In this document: positions 55,801 to 64,000 of the stretch, in pieces
Numbering within the stretch: position 1 is the first letter of the stretch
How the letters are laid out: every line of letters begins with the position of its first letter
Origin: Bursaphelenchus xylophilus
Lineage: Eukaryota > Nematoda > Chromadorea > Rhabditida > Aphelenchoididae
Length of the DNA stretch: 64,000 nt
Direction of reading: 5' to 3'
Assembly (NCBI GenBank): GCA_904066235.2
Contig: CAJFCV020000002.1
Coordinates: 1,054,001 to 1,118,000, forward strand
Program-made: the position numbers and the translations under genes
Notes under the pieces: model-generated
What the model was told of the DNA's origin: nothing
Seen by the model: the letters and a program-made list of their open reading frames with translations, nothing else
The model's database searches: none

Positions 55801-56949
55801 AAAGGTCCAATTCAAATCGCCGTACTGATCTTGCACACGTTCAAAGAATTTCAGTTCTTCGTTGAGACGTCCACCCTCTGAAATGTGAGTATTATAAGCT
55901 GTAATTGGAAAATCGGTCGATTTCTTTTACATTATTTTTCAAGTTTTGACTTGTGAAGGATAATATAGCAGGTGAAAAAAAAATTTGCTTTTTTTATTCC
56001 AAAACTCCATTATCAGAAGCTAAATGAACTTAGGAAGCCATTTTACACCTGCTCTCGCTCTACAGTATACAAAAAATTCGATAAAAAATTTGACATCAGC
56101 TCTCATGGATAATATAAATTCGTCTCCAACTGAGCAAGCTCATTACCTAAAACACAAAAATAAGTGACAAAGAGCTTACCAGACACCCACAACTTGACAA
56201 TATCGGTCTCAATTCGGACATATTGCAGGCCAATGCAACAGACGGAGAACAACGAGAAGACTGTGAAGATGACAAGAAGGGCATGATTCTGGGCAAAGTC
56301 ACCCAGCTTGAACAAACATTTCTGGACAAGGCATCGCGCATACAAGGCAATCATATTTCCTTTGGCATTTCCCTAAAAAATTTTAAAAATTTTATGTCAT
56401 CCATGAGATAAAACAAGGTAAAATTGACTTACAGAACAGACCAAACGAGGTAAAGAGGCCAAAAAAAATACAACAACTTACCCTGAGAATCTGTTGGAGA
56501 CTGAGGTCGGCATCGCAGAAGGTCGGGCGCTGTGAGAAATCCTTCTTCCATTTGGTCGAAAAATCGGACGAGCTGGTCCCACCGACGAGTTTCTCTTCGA
56601 TCCACTGAAAAAATACCCCATTAGGGACCATACTGTGACTTTAGATTGTTAGACATCAAGTTTTCCTCAAAAAATATTCAATTTTGAACAAGACATGAAT
56701 GTCGGTCTACTACAGCATAAAGAACTGCCGCAAACCTTCCAAAAATAAATGGTCGAACACCTAAAACCCAAAAACAAAAGCCGAAAGACTTACATTTCTC
56801 GCCTCGAATGGCTCTGGATTGACCGTTTCGAACTCCTCTTCGAGATCTTCATCGTTTGGCGCGCCGAAGTTCAACAAGTGCTGGCCAGATCTGTTGGCCG
56901 CTCTGGAATGGCCGCGCTTCTTGCCTGGGGGCTCGATCAAAGTGAGCAT
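49853..56949 (-). CDS. ptc: Patched-family sterol-sensing membrane protein
   Basis: Thirteen exons (56949-56794, 56604-56482, 56372-56180, 55877-55598, 55373-55049, 54831-54487, 54039-53557, 53002-52616, 52548-52213, 51876-51642, 51437-50947, 50707-50135, 49963-49853) all join in phase to ~1345 aa. TM1 is at ~112-132. The first lumenal domain has RPCIEPLDPACPEQSP. The sterol-sensing domain (~620-800) includes FNAATTQIVPFLTLGIGVDN with the RND-type GxGVD at ~701-705. A Cys-rich cytosolic middle loop (DVCCCLK) contains a PPYGY motif. The second lumenal domain has RQWLRGLQ and YSQIPFYLDGLTDT. TM10 has VGIGVEFTAHV. The C-tail is short and Pro-rich (LPVPPPLQRRQ). This is Patched proper, not a short patched-related protein. 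Nematodes keep ptc genes without a canonical Smoothened; roles include sterol handling and cytokinesis/moulting. ptc-1 versus ptc-3 not resolved. Confidence 0.95.
51909..52141. repeat. MITE family A, copy 17, right end truncated
   Basis: GCGAGGGACCTGATCC.. to ..TTTTTTGCCAATGTA, in the intron between Patched exons 9 and 10. The last ~15 bases of the family are missing. Confidence 0.88.
53048..53453. repeat. 406-bp foldback in a Patched intron with CAAGGAAAGT ends
   Basis: Arms of ~130 bp begin CAAGGAAAGTATTTCTACGG and end with the inverse. The left flank is TAA and the right GAA, so a TNA duplication is plausible but imperfect. An inner TTCTTGCAACACC pair gives a second stem. It sits between exons 7 and 8. 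Confidence 0.75.
54089..54442. repeat. MITE family A, copy 18, with internal duplication
   Basis: GCAGCGGGGGACCTGAT.. to ..GCCCCCACTTC, in the intron between Patched exons 6 and 7. The interior holds two GAAAAAACTC..GTTTTTTTC arm pairs in tandem, making it ~100 bp longer than the consensus. Confidence 0.85.
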
Positions 56950-59493
56950 TGTGGATTTGTCGAGAAGTTGCTTAATCTTTGTTGTTCTCTTCGACTTTAC
57001 ATCAACATTTCAAAGAAATTGCAGGAAAAAAGTTGAATTTGGATACGTTCTGTGGTTCACAATCTGGAAAATGCATAATTTAGACTCAACAAAGCACAGG
57101 CCATCTAATAATTCAACAATCCAGTGGATAGCGCAAGTTTCACGAGAAAAATTATATTATACATAAGATCGATGTGAAAGTTACACAGAATCTCAAAAAA
57201 TTATGGTAGAACGTAGTATAAATGAAAGAATGTGCGCCAATCTAATTAAAAATATCAGAAAACCCAACAAAATTAACAAAAATTATATTATCTATGACCA
57301 CAACATCCAAAAATTTGCGAAATTCAAGTAAAATCCGGAAATTTAAACTCCAAAAATTATCTCAAGTTTTTCCATGCAAAATCTAAGTACAAGAATATAA
57401 AAAATCCTGCAAAAGTGCAACCAAAAACCGACGTAACGCCCAAATGACATAACCCGAAAAAGTCTCGTCCCTTTCCGCCCAAAACATCTCGAAATTTCAG
57501 CGTAAAGCGCCCTGTTCCATGTCGTTGTCATGGTGAAACGGAAGAATCGAGAAGAGCGAAAATTATGCAGATCCCCGATTTCTGTTGGGGAAATCCCAAA
57601 AACACACAACAACTGAACGTTTTGGGGTGTTTTGTATGGTGAATTTGCATTTTTTCGGCGGCTGCGACCTTTATCACAAGAGGAAACATAATCCACCGCG
57701 GATTCGACAAAAATATCCCATAAAATTTGAGGAAATTCGGAGGAATTACCTAAAATAAGGTGCAAATTGCCGGATCCCCCAATTTTCCGGGAAGAAGTTG
57801 ATTTTGTTCTTGATAATATTCTTGGGGAAGCTGTGAAAGCTGTATAACACCTATAAATTTCCCGGAATTTCATGTTAATTGCTCTCAAAACGTCAAAATT
57901 ATATTACACATGACAAGAGTTTCTGAAAAAGAAAAAAAAAAAATTCGCTGAAGAGGCGGAAGTTTGGATGTTTTTGGACAAAAACAGAAGGAACATAAGA
58001 GGCGGTCGTCTCGAGACGGTGATTTCGCGTAAGACCGTTTAAAATTCGGCCATAAAAACGCCGAAAATAACACGACATCCGAAAAATCCGAAGGATTAGG
58101 GGAAAATGGAAAAAGGAGTCCCGAAAACCCGTCATCATGACCGATTTTTGCGAAATACTGACGAGATTGTTGGATGGGCCATCAGTTTAGCGCATTTTGA
58201 AGGCAATTCGAAGGTAAAATTGAAGAAAACTATCTTGATTTAGACTAAAAATGGACAATGTTCAGAAAAATCGGTCCTGAGATTTTTTACCAGTATTTTA
58301 TAGCTCGAAATGGCTTGAAAATTCAAATTTAGATCGTAAAACGTCAAGGTAAACTCCTGCAGTCCTGTCGGCAATGAGTTTTCGCCTCCGAAAACGGCTT
58401 CAAAATCGGCCGGTTCAAAAATTAGCCTACTCGAGAATGCGCTGTAGCCAATAAAAAACGCGCAGCGCTCCCTCGGGGCCCTCGGACTGTCATAAAGCCG
58501 GGGCTGTCATTCAGAATTTTGGTCAAACCCTTGTCGGACATTTTCCCGAATCCCCCCAACACAATCGATGGTTGCCATAAACACAAAGGGTAATATGCGG
58601 TTGTTTGTAAATAAGTGTCATGACCAATAGGATAACTGCGTGAAATCTGAGGAGAAGCGAAAACAAGGGGACGGAGGGCTGAAAAGTGCATAGGATTGGC
58701 AAATTCCGAGCAATTTCTGACAGTAGTCTATGTGGAAGAGATTAATGATGACAAATGCGGAAAAAGAGGGGTTAAATATGACGTAGATGGCAGAAATAGC
58801 AGTAAAATGCATTGCAGAAGGGCTATAATGCAATTTTACATCAATTATCATCAAAAGAAACCATTTTAGGGATATCTCAGGTTTTCGTGGTGAGACCAAA
58901 AATTCAAAAAACCCATGTAAAATCGGGTAAAAATGTCTCTAAACGGTTGCGCAAAGAAAACTTAGGATTATTAAGCCTTTTGAAACGCAAAAAAATTGGA
59001 GACTACTTCAAAATCTACCTCACCACCACCTGATCTACTACAATGTATTTTCGGTACAAAACCAGTAGTCTCACTGTTCAAAAACCAATAAAACCGCCGT
59101 AGAACAAGTGCGCGATCAATAAACTCTTACATCCGAGGGAAAACAATCCAATTCACTGGCTAATTTGTTATAAAAAACACATTTTTGGAGCCGGTTTTTG
59201 ATCAGTATGTGCTACTGAAAAGCTTCCGACTCCTCCACGGAATCATTCAGAATTTCTAGAAACATTACAAAAATTCGAAAATCGTCCCGTCTCTTATCCG
59301 ATCTTATCTAGAATTTTTTTATTTGCCAGAAAAATCCATTGAAATTTGGCCAAAGTTCGGGGCCAAAGAAGTATTGTAAAGAGTTTTTTGTAATGTCCCG
59401 AAACAGACGAAAAGAATTTAAAATAGACTTGGCCGCCTTGATCAAATGAATCACTTTTTTTGCATTGCGGAAGCAATGAAAAAAAAAGTTTAA
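56950..59493. other. Patched upstream region
   Basis: No supported gene. Long frames such as - 57343-57888 lack any recognisable domain. It probably contains the Patched promoter and possibly non-coding 5' exons. Confidence 0.4.
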
Positions 59494-59758
59494 TGTACCG
59501 TGGCGAACCTGATCCATTGGCCAAAAACGTACCATTTTGCATCCGGGAAGTATAAAAAAATGCAGCAAAATACCTCCCGAGTGAAGAAACGCCGATTTCA
59601 GCCACTCCTTTTGTGAGGGAAAGGGCGACTTTTTGTGAGAAGCCCTTCAAAACGGAGTTTTTTTTAATTGTAGAGTGAGGTATTTTGCCACATTTTTGGT
59701 ACTTCCCGGATGCAAAATGATACGTTTTTTGTCACTGGATCAGGTACCTGACCGTATA
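59494..59758. repeat. MITE family A, copy 19
   Basis: CGTGGCGAACCTGATCC.. to ..GTACCTGACCGTA; its inner arm has lost the CTCTCC tract on one side. Confidence 0.85.
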
Positions 59759-61762
59759 AATGCAGAAGTTATGAGCGCCACTTGCTATGATTTTCACTTT
59801 TTTTAGGACAAATAAGACATACCAATAGTAAAAAGAGCCCTCCCAAAATTTCAAAAATCATACAAAATGAAGTACTACCATAGGACCCTCCAGGCTTTAA
59901 ATCACATCCTCTATTATTCACTGGTCATACAAAAAACGAAAACAAAAAATGATTTCGAAAGGTGCGTAATATCCCTTTCATATGATCCAAATGGGGTGAT
60001 AAGAACAAGGCTAAATATTGATCAGACAATAAAGTATGCGTTGCGGATTAAAAGGGCCTTTTTTTGACGTGACGAATCCGATTGCGAAGTGTGTTTTATT
60101 TTATATATAGATGCACAGAACACGATTGTATTTTGAAAAGGGGAAGTGGGCCAAGTGTAAAATTTTCTACGAATTTGGCAATCATAGTCTAATAGATAAG
60201 CCGTATTGATGTCGGAAAAAGAATTTAAGCTTGTATTTTGCAGGCCCGTCTAAGAAATTGAATGATTTTAGTACGAAAGAGTACGACAAAAGAGGATGTC
60301 GGGCAAAAGGTAAACGTTTTGCTAACCAGTTTTTGCAGGTTTCTCGAAAAAAACTTTTTTTTGTTGTAAATAACACTGTTTCAAACCAAAAACAAAAAAA
60401 TCTGAATTTCTGACGCAAAGAATTGTAATGGACTTCAAATTTCTCTATAAAAATAAACCACCTTACATATCGCACCGAGAAATGATGAAAACATGTAATA
60501 AAGCTCCAATAAACCAAACAAATTATAAATCAGTAGCCTCACCTCCTGTACGTGGCCTATTCTGATGAATCATCCCATTTTATGGACTCGTCAACCGATT
60601 GCAAACACTTTTAAATCACTGAACGACTCTCGTCATGGAGAAGATATTTTTGTATAGATTGGTCATCAAAATGGTTGAAAGGGTTTAGCAGGGCTTAATT
60701 TTTGTTTGTAAGGATGTCCCTGATGCGTCAGGAATTTTGAAATTGAAATTTTTCGGAAGGGAAAGATAGAAAAAATATTTGGAACTGCACGGTGCGGTGC
60801 AAAAATTAGTGACAATTGTAGATGCAACGAGCGGATAAAAATTATTTTTTTTGCGTAGTGCGAAGAAAATCAAAGAATTTTTATAATGCCAAAAAAAAAT
60901 TTTATTAATGCACTGCACCGTGCAAAAAATATAAAAAAGAAAACCCCGCACAGTGCAGAATTTTACTCATTTTTTGCACAGTGCTTAATAACGAAATAAC
61001 TTCGGAAACGCCCAAAATAATATCCCCATCCGTAAAATTCGAAGTAAGCGCATTTTACCGACAAAAAGTCCGAACATAATTCCGATCCGCGTCATTTTTC
61101 AAGGTAATTCCACATGGCGTCCACCTCAAAAATGACTTCTTTTTTTCTGATTCTTTAGAAAAACCCCGAAAAAATGGATCGTCATAAAAATCGAGGGGGT
61201 TCTGTTTTGTGAAGGTCAGAGGTCCTCGGGATTCTAAATGGATGTCCGAAAACGGAACGGAAAAGAATTTGAATCTGTTCGAAGAAAGGGCAAGGCTTTG
61301 GAAATCGGGGAGGGATGTGAGGGAATAATTGGGATTTTGGGGAGATGAGGGATTAAGCTGGTTTTTGAGGCTTAATTTGAGGAGATTTGAGGTCTAAAGG
61401 AAATGAAGGGTCAAAAATTGGGATCTTTGGAATGGATCGTGAAGAATAGGATAGATAAGACCATGAAAAAAACAAAATTTGGATAATGTATAAAGGACAT
61501 ACATAATTCAAGATTAAAACAAGGATTTCATGCCAAAATTGGCCCACCTAATAAACTCATTAAAATCATAAATTTTTGCGAAATATTTAATTTAACAGTG
61601 ACTAACTACAGTGTTAGCCGAGGCATTTACCTGTCTATCTCATTTCTAATAGAGCCTAAAAATATAATGAGCCTAAAAAATTAAAAATGCCCTAATTTCG
61701 GCTAGCTTATCAGCATGCCGCGTTTTAAATGACCCTCAAACTTTTACTATCCTTCCAGCTAA
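59759..61762. other. region without a supported gene
   Basis: AT-rich. A cluster of GCACGGTGC / GCACCGTGC / GCACAGTGC motifs lies at 60785-60990 and probably marks an old MITE. No gene could be supported. Confidence 0.5.
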
Positions 61763-62190
61763 CAAGGGAAGTACCCCAAGTGCGACGCTCAGATTTTCTT
61801 TAATTTTTGCAGTATCAATTGCTGAAAGTTTTAGCTCGCGCTTTGCAAGAGCAGCCGAGATATTGAACGATCTTTGCCACCGAGAGAGTACGCTAAACGC
61901 GGAGAACGGTCAGAGAGAAAAACACTTTTTGGCCTTAACTTCGCTAGTTTCGTGCGGAAAAAATTGATTTTTTGTGAAAACATTACCCTCTATGGTAGAA
62001 ACAGACATGAAACTTTTCGTGCCGAAATTCGGCAAAAAGTGTCAAATTTTCGCCAACTTTCGATCTAAAAATCTCGGTTGTTTCTGCAAAGCGCGAGCTA
62101 GGGTTCTCGAATATATTTTAGAAAAAATTATTCTAAATTTGTGCCAAGTTTAATCAAAATCTGAGCGTCGCACTTGGTGTACTTCCCCTC
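61763..62190. repeat. Tc4/Tc5-like MITE family P, copy 3
   Basis: 428 bp, starting CAAGGGAAGTACCCCAAGTG and ending ..GTGTACTTCCCCTC, flanked by TAA on both sides. The interior matches copies 1 and 2 (in inverted orientation), with the left arm shortened. Confidence 0.9.
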
Positions 62191-64000
62191 TAAATTAGCT
62201 GCTCCTATTTTCTAATATTTTACGGTCAATTCGCTCTCCGTATATGGAAGGTATACCTTCTATGGATGACTTTACCATACACCGTTCTGATCATTGGTCA
62301 CGATCGTTGACTATATTATTCAATCTCCGTAACGCAACTCCAGCTGTTTTGTGAAGCCGAAAACACAATAATCCGCACGAAAATACTCCATAAGGAGATT
62401 TTTTCTAGTTTTTTTGATATTCGCTGTAATAAAGTGGGATAAAACCAAAGATTTCAGCGAGAAAAATATGGTTTTTACGGTGTAGATTATAGGAAAATAC
62501 TGAAAAAGTAATTCAGAAGCATTTTTAAAACTTTTATTAATCATAAAATCGCCGAGAGTGATACGATTTTATCGCACAAAGTGTGCATATCGTAAATCAA
62601 AATTTGAAAGGAACGAAAGCGCGACGTGTTTGCGGGTTCTTTTTGGATAAATAAATCGGGTAGTTTATCATTTCATCGCAAGTATTGTTGATAATGCACA
62701 AGAAAGGGGATAAACGGGGATTGATGGTATTGCAGTAGATCAAACTGTTGAAAAATGTGATTTAAACGGGCTTTAAATGTTAGTAGGTTATAGATAATAG
62801 TACTGAGAGTCTGGAAATTCCAAGGCAAGATCCAAAAAAGGCAAAACACAGGGAATACTACATTAAAATAGGGGAAAACCTCATTAAAATGGAAAAAAGT
62901 CCTAAAAAGTCCTAAAAAATGAAACCTTGAAAATTATAAAATAATGTGTTTTGGAGCCCACAAATTGAATATTCAAAGCGAAAACTTGATAAATGCTTCG
63001 AAAAAATACCAAAAAATCATTAAAAACAAGCAATTTATACAAAAATCATCAACGAAAAACCCGAATTTCATGCCTTCTAGAACAATCCACGTATAGCCAG
63101 TGTAAGAACAACCCTTTTCATTCCCTCCACAATTGAATAGAATCCAGGATTTATTCCCATTCGCATCCATTCTGGGTCAAAAACCAGCGACAAACAAGAA
63201 CCTCCTTAATTTCCGAAGCGCCTCGAAAACCGCGGTCCATTTCGCCCGAAGGCCGCGGCTACGGAGAAAATCAAGTCCTTCCAGAAAGACTAATATTTGA
63301 GCGTCCCCAAAAAACGACTAGAGGATACCAGCCGTTTCGAAAACCGCGACGTTTTTTCCCAATAACAAAGTTTTGGGGAGGGAGGGAAACTCTTATTTTT
63401 TCGGTCGGGAAAAAGCGCGCAGAACGTTATAAGGAAAAGCCGGGCAGGGCATCCAGAGGGGATGGCGGGGATGTGAGGGCGATGCGGGAGGGAATTGGAG
63501 GAGAGAAGAGAGGGGGGAACGATGGAGGGGGGTTAAAAGGGGCGATGGGGGTTAGCACTGTTAGAGAAAGAGGGATTTGGGGTAGGTTTGAGAACTTTAT
63601 CGTGTGAAATGCAATAAAAGGACATTGGGTTTTGCACGTCGAGAAATACTATTGATGGATTAGGGACCGGATCTGGGCCAAACACCAACGTGAAATATGC
63701 AAGAGTTTGGCAAAAAAAAAAAACATTTTAGAATTTACTTTTTATCACGTTTAGCTGTAAAATGATTATTTCAAATTTTTTGATTTACAATAAATACTCA
63801 AGTTTAGCCATTTTCAAACTTGAAAAACATAAAAAAAATCTTCGGAATTCTTTTGACGAACTCCCAGTGGTCTTGCAAACATTTCCTCAAGATCCAAGAA
63901 GCTTAGAAAATCCGAAAGAACCCCCCTAACTTCCTTGTAAAACATCACAAAAAGAATAAAATTTAAAACTCACAGAGAATAAAATTTCCGTATTCCTAAA
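62191..64000. other. region without a supported gene, G-rich segment at 63440-63590
   Basis: No convincing gene. At 63170-63060 (minus) a short frame MDANGNKSWILFNCGGNEKG looks weakly coding. 63195-63260 is CpG-rich. 63440-63590 is unusually G-rich (runs of 3-6 G), in contrast to the AT-rich surroundings. Confidence 0.4.

Noticed and set aside
57343..57888. 181-codon minus-strand frame upstream of Patched
   Set aside because: No recognisable segment, biased low-complexity composition, and no splice partners; probably chance.
1..64000. CRISPR arrays, operons with ribosome binding sites, prophage genes
   Set aside because: The window is eukaryotic with spliced genes; no such structures occur.

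Overview
This is a stretch of nematode nuclear genome, most likely Caenorhabditis or a close relative. The evidence is short AT-rich introns with GTAAGT-type donors and TTTTCAG acceptors, a cuticle collagen, paired DEG/ENaC channels, a Str-type chemoreceptor, a transthyretin-like secreted protein, a Patched protein, and dense Tc1/mariner- and Tc4/Tc5-like elements. There is no bacterial gene organisation. I built exon models by eye, requiring GT..AG junctions that keep phase.

Layout. 1-6 kb: a partial exon at the left edge, then two paralogous RING-like Cys-rich genes on the minus strand, separated by a decayed mariner and an inverted pair of a dispersed repeat. 6-11 kb: a collagen and an SLC22/organic-cation-type MFS transporter, both minus. 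11-13.6 kb: non-coding, with foldback elements. 13.6-20.5 kb: two head-to-tail DEG/ENaC genes with the same seven-exon structure. 21.7-25.5 kb: a four-exon chemoreceptor whose first intron holds a 1.8-kb palindrome. 26-31 kb: mobile elements, including a 1.54-kb Tc1-type palindrome and a 1.53-kb Tc4/Tc5-like foldback that encodes part of a putative DNA-binding protein. 31.5-34.5 kb: a plus-strand gene for a novel membrane protein. 35.3-36.6 kb: a Got1 homologue. 37.3-38.1 kb: a small single-span protein. 38.2-39.5 kb: an inverted-repeat element carrying ribosomal protein S18 exons. 39.7-40.8 kb: glyoxalase I. 41-42 kb: a transthyretin-like protein. 42-49.8 kb: mostly repeats plus a tentative Cys-rich gene. 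49.9-56.9 kb: a 13-exon Patched gene of about 1345 aa. 57-64 kb: no convincing gene.

The genes show no operon logic. The most coherent story is the mobile DNA. One hairpin MITE family (called family A) has about 19 copies, many inside introns. A second group shares 5'-CAAGGGAAGT-like ends and 3-bp TNA target duplications, as expected of the Tc4/Tc5 superfamily; two of its foldbacks carry tRNA-like A/B-box sequences in both arms. There are two cases of host exons captured by repeats: RPS18 exons inside a TTTAAA-flanked element, and exon 4 of the 31.5-34.5 kb gene copied between two family A copies inside a DEG/ENaC intron.
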